In this document: positions 20,182-31,025 of the stretch, piece by piece | Layout: each line of letters starts with the position of its first letter | Position numbering within the stretch: position 1 is the first letter of the stretch | Origin: Diplonema japonicum | Taxonomy: Eukaryota > Euglenozoa > Diplonemea > Diplonemida > Diplonemidae | Direction of reading: 5' to 3' | Assembly: GCA_964019335.1 (NCBI GenBank) | Contig: OZ025713.1 | Location: 1-64,000 of the forward strand | DNA length: 64,000 nt | The notes under the pieces: generated by a model | Database searches by the model: none | The model's input: the letters and a program-made list of their open reading frames with translations, nothing else | Told to the model about the DNA's origin: nothing | Program-made: the position numbers and the translations under genes

Positions 20182-23100
20182 TTAATTCGTGTTGCTGTTT
20201 TGTGTCACGTCACCGTCGCTGAGAGCCTTCTTCACATCAGCTTTTCCTTCCGTGATGAGGATGTGTAATGCGTCGGTGTGTTCCTTACTAGCCGCTCTGC
20301 TATACGGGGTAATACCGTTGTTGTTGGCCTTGTTCACATCTGCCTTTCCTTCCGTGATGAGGATGCGTAATGCATCGACCTTTCCGTTTTCGGCAGCTAT
20401 GTAACATGGGGTACAACCGTTTTTGATGGCCTTGTTCACATCGGCCTTTCCTTCCGTGATGAGGATGTGCAATGCATCGGCGTGTCCGTTTTGAGCCGCT
20501 ATGTAACACGGGGTAGCACCGCTCTGTAAGGCCAAGTTCACATCGGCTTCTCCTTCCATGATGAGGATGTGCAATGCGTCATCATGTCCTTTTTGGGCCG
20601 CTATGTAACATGGGGTAGCACCGCTGCTTATGGCCTTGTTGACATCTGCCTTTCCATCCGTGATGAGGATGCGTAATGCGTCGATGTGATTATTTTGAGC
20701 CGCCATGTAACACGGGGTAGCTCTGTCGTTTGTGGCCTTGTTCACATCAGCCTTTCCCTCCGTGATGAGGATGCGTAATGCGTCGGTGTGTCCATTTTGA
20801 GCCGCCATGTAACACGGGGTAGTACCGTCGTCTTCGGCCTTGTTCACATCTGCCTTTCCTTCAGTGATGAGGATGCGTAATGCTTCTGCGTGTCCATTTT
20901 GAGCCGCCTTGTAACATGGTGTAATACCATTACTTTTTGCTTTGTTCACATCGGCTTTTCCCTCTGTGATGAGGATGTGTAATATGTCTGCGTGTCCGTT
21001 CTGAGCCGCCCTAGAACACGGGGTACAACCGTCGTTGTTGGACATGTTCACATTTGCCTTTCCTTCTTTGATGAGGAGACGTACTGCACTGGTGTGTCCA
21101 TTTTGAGCTGCCCTTAAACACGGGATGGAACCGTTGTCGTTCGCCTTGTTCACATCAGCTTTTCCTTCTGTGACGAGAACGCGTAATGCGTCGGTGTGAC
21201 CACTTTCAGCCGCAATTAAAGATGGGGTAGTACCGTTGTTTTTAGCCTTGTTCACATCAACCTTTCCTTCAGTGATGAGGACGCGTATTGCGTCGGTGTG
21301 ATCGTTTTGAGCCGCCATGTAACACGGGGTAATACCATGCTTGTTGGCCTTGTTCACATCTGCCTTTCCTTCCGCGATGAGGATGTGCAATGCGTCGGTG
21401 TGTCCGTTTTGGGCCGCCTTGTAACACGGGGTTATACTGTCGTTGTCGGCCTTGTTCACATCGGCTTTTCCCTCCGTGATGAGGATACGTAATGAGTCAG
21501 CGTGTCCATTCTGAGCCGCCATGAAACACGGGGTAGTACCGTCGTCTTCGGCCTTGTTCACATCTGCCTTTCCCTCCGTGATGAGGATACGTAATGCGTC
21601 AGCGTGTCCATTCTGAGCCGCTTTGTAACACGGGGTAATACCATTGTTGTAGGCTTTGTTCACATCTGCCTTTCCATCCGTGATGAGGATGCGTAATGCG
21701 TCAGCGTGTCCATTCTGAGCCGCTCTGCAACATGGGGTAGCACCGTCGTTGTTGGCCTTGTTCATATCAGCTTTTCCTTCAGTGATGAGGATGCGTAATG
21801 CGTTGATGTGTCCATTCTGAGCCGCCCTTAAACACGGGATGGAACCATTCTTGTTGGCCTTGTTCACATCTGCCTTTCCTTCCATGATGAGGAGGCGTAA
21901 TGAGTCAGCGTGTCCATTTTCACCAGCAATTAAACAAGGGCTGGTCCCGTTGTTGTTGACCTTGTTCACATCAGCCTTTCCCTCCGTGATGAGAATGTGT
22001 ATTGAGTCAGCGTGTCCATTCTGAGCAGCCATGTAACACGGGGTAGCACCGCTCTTGTTGGCCTTGTTCACATCTGCTTTTCCTTCAGTGATGAGGATGC
22101 GCAATGAGTCGATGTGGCCGTTTTGAGCCGCTTTTAAACACGGGGTAGCACCGTCACTCGTGGCGTGGTTCACATCAACCTTTCCTTCCGTGATGAGGAC
22201 GCGCAATGCGTCCACGCAGTCGTGTTCAGCGGCAACAGAGCACGCAGTCCTGCCAGACGCATCCACCGTATCCGCCGCCAGACTCCCAGAGAGGAGGACA
22301 TCCTTCAGAAGGTCAGAACGATTCCTTGCCGCCGCCGCATGAAGCACTGTCCACCCTTTACGCGGTCCCTCTTCCTCGTTCGCTCTCCAGAAAGTGTCGC
22401 CGAGCACCTGAACCACCTTGTCGAACACAGCCCGCTTGCAAGAACACGCAAGAAGCCCGACACCTGCTGTGTGAAGCTCCTTTGGTACCCCAGCGAGGTC
22501 CGCTCCCTTACTCAGCAGAACTGCCGCACTGTTCTCGTGGCTCCCGTCCTTGTTCATCCGCAACACTGCTGCGAGCGAAGAGTTCAGAGCCTCAGAGTGA
22601 GCGGCGGGTGCAAGGTTGGCACAGCACAGCGACACCACCTGCTCGTTGTGCTCCAACTCTGCCGCCGCCTGAAGAACTGTCTTCCCGTCCACAACAGGCA
22701 TTGCCGTGCTGAGCGGGTAGACCACAAACCTTCCTTCACGTGTCACCGGATGGAGTTCAAAGCGGCTATCTATCGTGAGCTTCGTCTTGATCGTATCGAT
22801 GAGCTTCGCGTTGCGGACACGCTCCACCTGTGTCATGACGTCTTCAAGCCTGCCCCAGTGATTGAAGTCGATTTCCTGCAGCTCCACCACCACCACGCGA
22901 CGCATGCTTGTGTCGAGAGCCACCTCCAGCAGACGCATCACACCGATGTCAGGGCGCCCCACCACCCGGAACTGGGTGTTCGCTGCGATCAGAACCTCCT
23001 TCTCCTCGGGGAAGCGGCTGAACCGAGCGATGCTCCGCCCAGTCTTAACACGCAGAACGAGGATCGTCCCCTGAACCTCTTCGTCGTTGTCCCCACCGCC

Positions 23101-24126
23101 GCCACCCTTCGTCCCGAGGAAGTCCTTCACCACCTCAGGGTTCTCGCTTGCACTCGTGGGGTGAGGCATCGTCACCACCGCCCCCACAGAGTACAGCGAC
23201 TCACTCACCCGGAAGTCCATTGCACGGAACACGGTCCCCTCGTACTTCGGCTGCGACATCATTGCTCGGTGCAGGGAATAGGCGAAGTCCTTCATCGGCT
23301 CGTAGCGCTCCCGCTCCCCGCGGAACGCCACCTCACGCATCGCCGCGTTCACCCCGTAGCACAAGGGGCTCTCCAGAGTGTACAGCCGAAGGTACGGCTC
23401 CGTGGTCCCCTCCACCTGCTGCACCGCCCATTTCGCAGTCATCGCCTGGAACACCCCACCAGCTGCTCGCTGTGCCGGCTTCAGCTTCCCGCACTTCGCA
23501 AGGTGCCGCTCCTTGTTCCCCGCATTCAGCGCAGTCCCACATGCAGCACACGTCACATACCCAGAGCACTCCCTCCCCATCGCAGCCTCCACCGTCGCCA
23601 GCATCGGCCTTGCACACGACGCACCACCCCCGAAGAACTCGCTCCACCCTCGGTCCACGTCGATCTCGCGGACTCCGTCGCTGTACCGGCTCACTACTCC
23701 CTTGTTCGCTGCCACCACCCCTCCTCCTCCAGCCACCTTTTTTTATTTTCTTTCTTTTATCTTCTTTTTCTCTTTAAATACCTTGAACGCTTTCGCCGCC
23801 TTCTGAAGCTCTTTACGCGCCTCCGACACCAGTGATGACACGCAGTCCCCCACACCGCGCTCCTTGTTGCGCTTCAGGAACTTCTGCATCACAGCAATCA
23901 CGCTGTGGCACAGTGCGTCGTGCCACTTCCCCAGCGCCGTGTCCAGCTCCACTTCCAGCTCCTTTCTTCCTGTCTCCACTATTGGCGTGGTGGTGGCGGT
24001 ACCCGCCAACTGTCCACGCAGCTGCTCCACCGCTTCCCACGCTATTCTTACGGCTCCCTCCCCTGCTGGAGGAGGCGACGTCAGGGCCTTCGCAGCCTGC
24101 ACACCAGATCCCGCTGTTGTTGACAT
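20182..24126 (-). CDS. Large ankyrin protein with 20 tandem 34-residue repeats; one probable intron
   Basis: Exon 1 is 24126-23782 (115 codons from a true ATG). Exon 2 is 23736-20182 (1184 codons plus stop). The second frame begins with GTG in track-style calling, but a 45-nt GT-AG intron joins both in phase, giving about 1299 residues. Exon 1 is helical. Early exon 2 has a C-x2-C...H-x3-C cluster (about CAACGTALNAGNKERHLAKC), a likely zinc site. A region of unknown fold and then a few irregular ankyrins follow. The last 680 residues are 20 copies of a (D-A-L-R-I-L-I-T-E-G-K-A-D-V-N) unit with period 34, one longer than the usual 33. No signal peptide or TM segment. Ankyrin stacks bind proteins; the target is unknown. 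Fragments of relatives lie at 10.6 and 25.6 kb, so the locus duplicates readily. Confidence 0.82.
20200..22215. repeat. 102-bp tandem coding repeat array
   Basis: Twenty copies of a 102-bp unit encode the ankyrin array. Core strings such as TTTCC(T/C)TCCGTGATGAGGAT and TTGTTCACATC recur every 102 bases with scattered substitutions. This is a substrate for unequal crossing-over. Confidence 0.9.
23737..23781 (-). other. Probable 45-nt GT-AG intron in the large ankyrin gene
   Basis: Sense boundaries are TTCAAG|GTATTTAAAG and AATAAAAAAAG|GTGGCTGG. Length is a multiple of three and contains an in-frame TAA. Removal joins a 115-codon ATG-led exon to an exon that otherwise lacks an ATG start. The intron is purine-rich with no pyrimidine tract, so confidence is moderate. 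Confidence 0.6.
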
Positions 24127-24297
24127 GTTGGTTCAGCAAAAGCCTTTTAGGTGAGAAGTATGTGTTGGGTACAAACATTTCTTTGCAAAAGGAAAGAGAC
24201 AACAAATGGAGAAATAAAATATAAAAAGCTAGTTCTTGGCGCTTCATTAGTTCTATCAAAAAAAAACCTCGCCTTCCAGCGCGTCACGCTGACCATG

Positions 24298-24338
24298 TAG
24301 CTAAAGTATTCTATCGAAGAGATAGAATACTTTAGCTA
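24298..24338. repeat. Perfect 18-bp inverted repeat with 5-nt loop
   Basis: TAGCTAAAGTATTCTATC, loop GAAGA, then the exact reverse complement. It sits between two minus-strand ankyrin genes, about 170 bases upstream of one ATG and downstream of the other gene's stop. It could form a hairpin in DNA or in the transcript; no T-run follows on either strand, so a terminator is not implied. Confidence 0.85.
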
Positions 24339-24542
24339 ACCCACCAAACGTTATTTCTCAGCTGTATGCCCCAGGGTGCCGAAGGGTATGCACCTGTCGT
24401 TGGCGGAAAAGGCCTTCCACATCGTGCTGCATCCTCGTCGAGTGGCCTATGAGTGACCGGCGGGTGGTCTGCTCATAGTCTACAGCAAGTGCCATGTGTC
24501 ATGGCGGACGGTTCCTTCTTACCTATCGTGTACCAGCTCTCG

Positions 24543-25331
24543 CTATCGTGACCTTCTTTTTTCAAAGTAGAGTGCCGTCCGGCCTTCGTCGTCGCATGCG
24601 TTCTCATCCACCCCGCTAGCCAGCAACACAGCAGCCACCTCCTTGAGAGCAAAGAACAGCGGTGTCCTGCCGTGAATGTCCTTCGCGTTGACAGCAGCAC
24701 CGTGAGAGATGAGAAGCTCGGCTATCGATGCTCGCTGCTGGTGACTGCGAGAGTCCTTCCTGGCGTTGACATGGAGCGCAGTCTCCTGTCTAGGGCTCAT
24801 CCTGTAGTTGACATCGACTGCCGTCTTCGTCAGCAGAACTTCCACGCAAGATCGAAGCCCCTTCCTTGCTGCGAAGTGAAGCAGGGTTCCCACAAAATCC
24901 CCACTATCACCCTTGCACAGGCCCGCTTCAACAGCCAAACAAAGTAACTTGCTGAGCCTCGTGTCTATCTCACTGCTTGCATTGTGTCTAAGCAGATCGC
25001 CTTTGATCTTGTGTCGGAGCTCATCGTCGTTGCAGTTCTCGTTGTAGCCACCTGCAATGCAAAGGCCTGTCAGTGCTTTGTGTTTGCTGGAATGAAACAG
25101 CTCAAGGATACTCTGGTCTTGGAAGGGTAGATCCTTCACCAACCTTCCGTCGCAGTCCTTGCCCAGCTCTTCCCCTTCGTGGCTGAGGGTGCATGTGGTT
25201 GGGCACAACCCGGCCATGACTGCGATTCTGTGCTTTAGTTGTTTTATACCCTCCCCTGCCTCTGCTTCTATGCTGGTCGTCTCCATGGAGGGAACTGATA
25301 TTTGCAGCGACACTGTGTTTCTTGTTGTCAT
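24543..25331 (-). CDS. Ubiquitin-like domain + ankyrin repeat protein
   Basis: A 262-residue protein, ATG at 25331. Residues 7-80 fit the ubiquitin-like pattern: VSLQISV strand, GIKQLKHRIAVMAGL helix, TCTLSHEGEEL strand, QSILELF strand. Residues about 145-258 contain three to four ankyrin repeats (GTLLHFAARKGLRSCVEVLL, ASIAELLISHGAAVNAKD, GRTPLFFALKEVAAVLLASG). A Cys-containing linker (90-140) is not recognised. Soluble, probably an adaptor. It lies upstream of the large ankyrin gene on the same strand, separated by about 420 bases including the perfect hairpin. Confidence 0.8.
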   Translation of the reverse strand: MTTRNTVSLQISVPSMETTSIEAEAGEGIKQLKHRIAVMAGLCPTTCTLSHEGEELGKDCDGRLVKDLPFQDQSILELFHSSKHKALTGLCIAGGYNENCNDDELRHKIKGDLLRHNASSEIDTRLSKLLCLAVEAGLCKGDSGDFVGTLLHFAARKGLRSCVEVLLTKTAVDVNYRMSPRQETALHVNARKDSRSHQQRASIAELLISHGAAVNAKDIHGRTPLFFALKEVAAVLLASGVDENACDDEGRTALYFEKRRSR

Positions 25332-25559
25332 TTCCCGTTCTTCTTTTGTGTTTCCTTCTTACGTGTACACCTTAAAAGAAGTACCATTGCTGCGAATGAG
25401 ATTTAGCGCTAGGTAATATGAGATTTAGCGTGAAGTAATGAAGCCCCGAGAGCGTGAAGTAATTTCAGAAGAGTGAAATAATACAATAAAAGTGACTGAC
25501 ATCCTCAAGAAGCCTCCCACGTACCAGCAATTAAGCAGAGGTCGCTTCCATGGCCAGCC

Positions 25560-25760
25560 TCAGTCCACTGCCGGAAAGAATAGAGCCGTCTTCACATCAG
25601 CCTTTCCTTCCGTGATGAGGATGTGTAATGCGTTGGTGTTTCCTTCGTGTTCAGCGGTGAGAGCACGCATCCTGAAGGTCAGCCCGATTCCTAAGCACTG
25701 CCCACCCTTTCTGTGTCGCCGAGCGCTTGCACTACCTTGTTGAACACAGCCCGCTTGCAA
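25560..25760 (-). pseudogene. Deleted remnant of the large ankyrin gene
   Basis: About 65 bp of one ankyrin repeat unit (TTCACATCAGCCTTTCC..GATGAGGATGTGTAATGCG) is joined to short blocks matching 22220-22445 of the ankyrin gene (CAGCGG..AGAGCACGC, GTGTCGCCGAGC, GAACACAGCCCGCTTGCAAG) with the intervening sequence lost. The frame is broken. It directly abuts segmental duplication copy B. Confidence 0.75.
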
Positions 25761-26768
25761 GCATTGTAACTCAAGCCCACTCGACACAGAGGCTGCCCCT
25801 GTCCGGCTTGTTTTCTCTCCCAGATTCTACGGTGCCCTTAACTGTGTTCTCCACAATATATATATATATATTCTCGCCATCGCAACGTCCTAGTCTTGTC
25901 CATGGACGATGAGAAGCCACAACGTCGAGAGGCTTGCGCCACAGGAAAAAGGACATCTTGATAATTACAACAAGGTGTTACTACTATGTGTCTTCTAATG
26001 CAAGAGCCGCGAAGTAATTCAATATGAAGGGAGAAGTGGAAGAAACGCCCCCACCTCAAAAAAAGAAAACACAGCCACGAGAGTGAAAAAAAGAGTTTCT
26101 GTCACATTCTTGTCGCTGAAGAAGGGAAAAGGAAGAACTGGCCTCATCTTGCGGCCCACGTGGAAAACAGAAAAAAAAAACCCCCCTCTAGCTAACCTTG
26201 CTTCTTTCTGTTTCACATCTTTCATATATATATAAAGGACTAAGTTGTGAGATTTATCAGCAGGCAGCCTAGCGAGAAAAAGAAGAAGAAATATGGGGCC
26301 TTGGTTGCAACACTATTTGGCGTTAAGTGTGCAGCGTGGTGGAAATATTAAAATAAAAGAGTCGGGAAAAAAGAAAAGAAGAAAAAGGAAAAAGGAAATT
26401 AACTGACTAAACACCACACGAAGGAAAGCCCTCTTTCCTTGAGCGGGAAAAATCTAGGGGAAATAAAAGGGGTGTGCAGAGCAGAACCTCACTACAAAGT
26501 ACGACAACAGTACTTCATTCGAGACGACAGTTAAGTGTTTTGGTCCGTAAAATTAAAGAAAAGAAAAAGAAAAAAGAAAGAGAGAGAGAGAGAGAGAGAA
26601 AGAAAAAGAAAACGAAAAGGGAGGCGGATATTTAAAGGACTAATCCTACTTTGAGAACCACCCCCAAAGAAAAAGAGGAACTGGCCGTTGTTTGTACGTG
26701 CCGGTTCCCGATGGGTACTCGAGGTCCGCGTATTGGACCAGATCATCCCAGTCTAGTGCCGTCATATT

Positions 26769-26873
26769 TTTGTTTGTACGTGCCGGGTAAAACCTGGAGA
26801 AGTTTGTCAACCCGAAACACGTTGCCAACGTTCCCCTTTTGTTTAGACAAGTCAAAGATTCGTTCTTGCAAAA
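26769..26873. repeat. Dispersed repeat family R1, copy 3
   Basis: Carried within duplication copy B and identical in position to the R1 copy at 13702-13806. Confidence 0.8.
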
Positions 26874-26980
26874 AAAAAAAGAGGAGAAAAAAAAAAAACT
26901 ATGAATCATAGATAGATCGTGTGCATGAAGCGAAAAGAGTGCATAAGGGGGAAAAAAAGAAGAAAAAAAAGAAGGGAACC

Positions 26981-29020
26981 TTATTCTTCAGGAGCAAAAG
27001 CTGCCCAAACACTGTTGTGGAAGCCACCGCCGCAGATCTCAGAGGGGTTCCCTGTGCAGGGCTTGTTACACCTGCTGCTGTCAGCTGGTTCAGCTCCTAC
27101 AAGGGAGTCGCTACACCAACACTGCCACCCGTACTGAAGACCAGCTATGACGTGGCCGTTGTGCTGACATGTCTTGATGCACTCTTCCACTGTGTTCCCC
27201 TTCTTGTCAATGTATGCCAGCCTCATCCGCCTGTTGTTGGCGTGGTCGGCAACGCAGCCCACGTGCCGAAAGACATCCTTCGGAGGCAGCGGGGCCAGCG
27301 AATAGACCTGGTTCCTCCAGGGCCCACCACAGGACTGTGTCGCGTCCCCAGCGCACCGTTCGTCGCACAACGACGTGGCCGTCCTCACCGAGGTGCTGAG
27401 GTCATTCCCGCACCGGCACTGATCCCCATCTTGGGTCCCCGCGTATGTGTACCCTCGTGACTGGCATATGGTCGCGCACTCCTCATTCGTAACATCGCCA
27501 ACGTACGCAAGTACAGGGAGCTTCCTCGCCGCATTGTCCTTGAAGCACCCTTCTAAAACGGGAGTGTACGGAGGCGTCGGCATCCTGTACTGGTACACCT
27601 TCATCCTGTAGCCAGCGCCGCACTTCACAGAAGCATCCCCAGGACAAGCTATCTTCTCGCAGTCCACAGCGGGCTGCCTCACGGACCCCGACATTGAGCT
27701 TCCGCACCAGCACTCCTCTCCATACTGAACCCCCGCAAACTCGTAGTCCTTCGCGTGGCACTTGTTCAGGCACGAGTCGACAGTGTTGTCCTGACCCCTG
27801 TATGCAAGGTGAGACAGCTGCCTCCGATCGATCATATCGGCGTAGCACCCAATGCCCCAGTGTGGAGGAACTGCGGGGGTTGGAGCTGGTGTTGGAGCTG
27901 GTGTGGAAGGAATCGTGGGGACACAGTGACCACTCCCCACAACATTGATCGCCTGTGCAGCACAGAAGACCTGGCCACCAGACAAACGGCAGTTTGTGCA
28001 TGTCATCCCTGCCGCTACCTCAGAAGGGGGAACCTCCAAACAGTTCATGTTCAAGCAACCACTGCCAGGACAGGAAAGCGGAACAGGTCCCCAAGTGCAG
28101 TCAGGGTCGGACCTGCATTCCAGCTTCACACCCCACTTTTTGCAAGGAACTGTGATGGTTGGAATCGTGGGGACACAGTGGCCACTCCCCACAACATTGA
28201 TCGCCTGTGCAACACAGAAGACCTGGCCACCAGACAAACGGCAGTTCGTGCAAGTCATCCCTGCCGCTACCTCAGAAGGAGGAACCTCCAAACAGTTCAT
28301 GTTCAAGCATCCACTGCCAGGACAGGAAAGCGGAACAGGTCCCCAAGTGCAGTCAGGGTCGGACCTGCATTCCAGCTTCACACCCCACCTTGTGCAAGGA
28401 ACTGGAGCCGGTGTTGGAGCTGGTGTTGGAGCTGGTGTTGGAGCTGGTGTTGGAGCTGGTGTTGGAGCTGGTGTTGGATCGGGTGTCGTGGAGCAGTGGC
28501 CAGTCCCCACACCATTGACGGACTGTGCAATACAGGTAATCTGACCACCGGCCAAAAAGCAGTTTGTGCAAGTCATCCCTGCCGCTACCTCAGAAGGAGG
28601 AACCTCCAAACAGTTCATGTTCAAGCAACCACTGCCAGGACAGGAAAGCGGAACAGGTCCCCAATCGCAGTCAGGGTCAGCCCTGCATTCCAGCTTCACA
28701 CCCCAATTCTTGCAACGAGGAATCGTGGGGACACAGTGGCCACTCCCCACAACATTGATCGCCTGTGCAACACAGAAGACCTGGCCACCAGACAAACGGC
28801 AGTTCGTGCATGTCATCCCTGCCGCTACCTCAGAAGGAGGAACCTCCAAACAGTTCATGTTCAAGCATCCACTGCCAGGACAGGAAAGCGGAACAGGTCC
28901 CCAAGTGCAGTCGGGGTCGGACCTGCATTCCAGCTTCACACCCCATTGAGTACAACTATCGATACCTGCAGCACCAAGTACCGTAAACAGCAGCAGCCTC
29001 ATCTCCATGTTGCGCATCAT
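26981..29020 (-). CDS. Secreted Cys-rich repeat / WSC domain protein, four-module form
   Basis: A 679-residue protein from ATG 29020. The frame is open 30 codons further upstream, but that region contains the splice-acceptor tract, so I use the same start as the paralogue. Order: signal peptide, four ten-Cys modules of about 73 residues, PTPA linkers (seven PTPA-like units in the longest), then three WSC domains identical to those of the 13914 gene. Two modules are missing relative to that paralogue, and the PTPA linker lengths differ, indicating slippage or unequal exchange since duplication. Likely secreted and carbohydrate-binding. Confidence 0.9.
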   Translation of the reverse strand: MMRNMEMRLLLFTVLGAAGIDSCTQWGVKLECRSDPDCTWGPVPLSCPGSGCLNMNCLEVPPSEVAAGMTCTNCRLSGGQVFCVAQAINVVGSGHCVPTIPRCKNWGVKLECRADPDCDWGPVPLSCPGSGCLNMNCLEVPPSEVAAGMTCTNCFLAGGQITCIAQSVNGVGTGHCSTTPDPTPAPTPAPTPAPTPAPTPAPTPAPVPCTRWGVKLECRSDPDCTWGPVPLSCPGSGCLNMNCLEVPPSEVAAGMTCTNCRLSGGQVFCVAQAINVVGSGHCVPTIPTITVPCKKWGVKLECRSDPDCTWGPVPLSCPGSGCLNMNCLEVPPSEVAAGMTCTNCRLSGGQVFCAAQAINVVGSGHCVPTIPSTPAPTPAPTPAVPPHWGIGCYADMIDRRQLSHLAYRGQDNTVDSCLNKCHAKDYEFAGVQYGEECWCGSSMSGSVRQPAVDCEKIACPGDASVKCGAGYRMKVYQYRMPTPPYTPVLEGCFKDNAARKLPVLAYVGDVTNEECATICQSRGYTYAGTQDGDQCRCGNDLSTSVRTATSLCDERCAGDATQSCGGPWRNQVYSLAPLPPKDVFRHVGCVADHANNRRMRLAYIDKKGNTVEECIKTCQHNGHVIAGLQYGWQCWCSDSLVGAEPADSSRCNKPCTGNPSEICGGGFHNSVWAAFAPEE

Positions 29021-29038
29021 GTTGTTATTAAAGCAATA

Positions 29039-29040
29039 CT
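29039..29040 (-). promoter_or_regulatory. Candidate splice acceptor upstream of WSC gene B
   Basis: Same tract and TCACAG as in copy A, with the AG 18 nt before the chosen ATG. Confidence 0.65.
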
Positions 29041-29081
29041 GTGAGGAAATGAATGCAAGAAAGCAAGTGAGACTAAAAGTA

Positions 29082-30006
29082 GGAACATTTCGTCGTGTAA
29101 AAGGCATCAAACGCTTTCAAAGGGTACATTCTGCAACTAGCCACCATTGCTGCAAGGCGGGCTTTCTTTGGACGATAGTTGCCAAAATGGCCTGGGCAAA
29201 CGCCCTGACGAGAAGTCCCGGTCACGGATATTTGTCAGTAGCTGAACAAAGAACAAAAACAAAAAGAATCGGCGGCACCACACCGCACGCTTCTTTTTGT
29301 TCTTCCAAGAAATCCTTTGGTAGACGTTCTTCCAAGAAATCTGCGCAGAAAGAAGAAGAGAGAAAACAAATATAAATAAGGTAAAAAAGGAGAGGGAGAA
29401 AAAAAAAACAAAAAAAAAAACTTTTTTTCTTTTAAAAAAAAGGATTAAAAAAAAAAACGTATTTTTTGCGAATTTATTTTTTCTTTTTCTTTTTTTAGTT
29501 TACGGCCACTTCTAGGACGGATGTAGTGTTAGGTGTGTTCTGAAACTTTAACCCCATCAACTTAAGAATGCCCCTCCCCCACTGCGGGGGGGATTCTCGA
29601 CAAAGGTGTCTTCAAAAAATACATCTATCATAGATGGCCCACTGGAAATGAGACATGGAAAATAAAATATAGACTTTTGGACTCATATAGTCAATTATTC
29701 GGTCTCTGAAAGCCATCAAAAAAAATATATATATGCGGAACCATATTTTACTTCTGGACTCAACTTGCGAATAATTGACCGGGAAAAAAAAAGCCAACGA
29801 GAGAGGATGTTTAAAAGTACCGCAGTTGCCGTGCTTCGGAAAACCGAGCAAAACACGCGCAGCTTATGTAGCGAAAAACCTGAAGTAGAAACTGAGAAGA
29901 AAAAAGTATTTCTAAGATAAATAAAAAAAGAAAAACACCTCGTTATACAGAAAAAAAAACTGCTTTTTTTCTTTTATCCTGTGTTGTAGAAATTGAGAGC
30001 GGTGTC

Positions 30007-30044
<38 letters not shown>

Positions 30045-30136
30045 AAGAAAATAGATGTTATAAAAGGTTTGCTTTATCAGCAAATTAAAAAAGAAAAAAA
30101 AAAGAAAACTCAGGCTACATAGCCTGACCTCTTCTT
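29082..30136. other. Intergenic, no gene seen
   Basis: Low-complexity A/T runs, including about 32 A near 30010-30042. The plus-strand ORF at 29007-29375 starts inside the WSC gene's antisense and then reads unique AT-rich DNA without recognisable coding character. Confidence 0.55.
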
Positions 30137-30661
30137 TTAGACTCTTGCGTACCCCTGTTGCGCGATGACAGGACTTCTGCAAAAGATGGTACCTGGGGGT
30201 GTGCCTCTTGAGGAGAGCTCGACATGCTGCTGCGTGATGGCGCAAGGGGTGCAGAAGAAGGAGGAGCAGGCATCCCCGATGGGGTCGCCTTGGATGGAGT
30301 GCATCTTCCTAATGAGCCCCCGCTGCCAGCAGGTGAAGGAGGAGAGACTGCACCATCCCGCCAGGAGCGAGGCGAGGGGGGACACAAAACACCCAGCCGC
30401 CGCAAGCATCACCACGTCCCCACAGTGCGCTACGTCCAGCGTCCCAGGGTTCCCTTCCAGCGCAGACTGCACCATCCCGCTCATGCACGGCCCACAGCAC
30501 AGCACATTGCACAGAACGTTCCCTCCAGTTGCGCAGCAGTCCAGCAGGCTGTACCCCCACGCTGACACCGCAGCCTCCTCCTCTCCCTTCTCTTCATCTT
30601 TCACAACCTCCTCAAACTCCTGTACTTCGATAACAACTGCAGCAGGAGCCTCAAGTTGCAT
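30137..30661 (-). CDS. PLAC8-type Cys-rich protein, copy 1
   Basis: 174 residues. Cys pattern fits PLAC8/Cys-rich-domain proteins: LLDCCATGGNVLC..CCGPC, a hydrophobic middle (DVVMLAAAGCFVSPLASLLAGW), then GDPIGDACSSFFCTPCAITQQ followed by H-VEL. Family members are small membrane-associated proteins linked to cell size or metal/ion transport; no specific role is assigned. From residue about 7 the protein is identical to the gene at 33588-34169, but its first six residues and leader differ and no clear AG lies between the pyrimidine tract and ATG. It may be a 5'-truncated duplicate. Confidence 0.75.
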   Translation of the reverse strand: MQLEAPAAVVIEVQEFEEVVKDEEKGEEEAAVSAWGYSLLDCCATGGNVLCNVLCCGPCMSGMVQSALEGNPGTLDVAHCGDVVMLAAAGCFVSPLASLLAGWCSLSSFTCWQRGLIRKMHSIQGDPIGDACSSFFCTPCAITQQHVELSSRGTPPGTIFCRSPVIAQQGYARV

Positions 30662-30993
30662 TGTGTGTAAGTATATATAATAGAAAAAAAAAAGAAAAAG
30701 AAAAAAGAAACCTGTGAAAAGCTTGCCTTTATTCCCCGCAAAACCATCGGTACTTTAAGTTGCAGTGAAATAAATAGATGAAAAGGGGAAAGCGAAAAAA
30801 GAAGGGCAAATAATAAAATATAAAAAAGAAAAACCCGATTGAGTTTCAAGGAGGTCTATGTGAGTGACGCTTCCCTCCCCTAAAGGAGTGGTTTGTGGGT
30901 TCCTTCTTCTTTTCAAAAAAAAAATGGCAGTTTTCTTTCATTCCCGGCAAAAAAAAAAAAAAAAAAAGAACATTGATAATATACAGAAATTTG

Positions 30994-31025
<32 letters not shown>

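Larger units (their letters stand above)
25778..29081. repeat. Segmental duplication, copy B (WSC gene and 3' flank)
   Basis: Direct-repeat partner of 12660-16535, nearly identical outside the module-number difference and one deletion near 25930. It ends at the same GACTAAAAGTA point, after which the sequences are unrelated. Confidence 0.9.

Noticed and set aside
22165-23835. 556-codon plus-strand ORF over the ankyrin gene
   Set aside because: Antisense shadow; composition is His/Arg/Pro-rich without domains.
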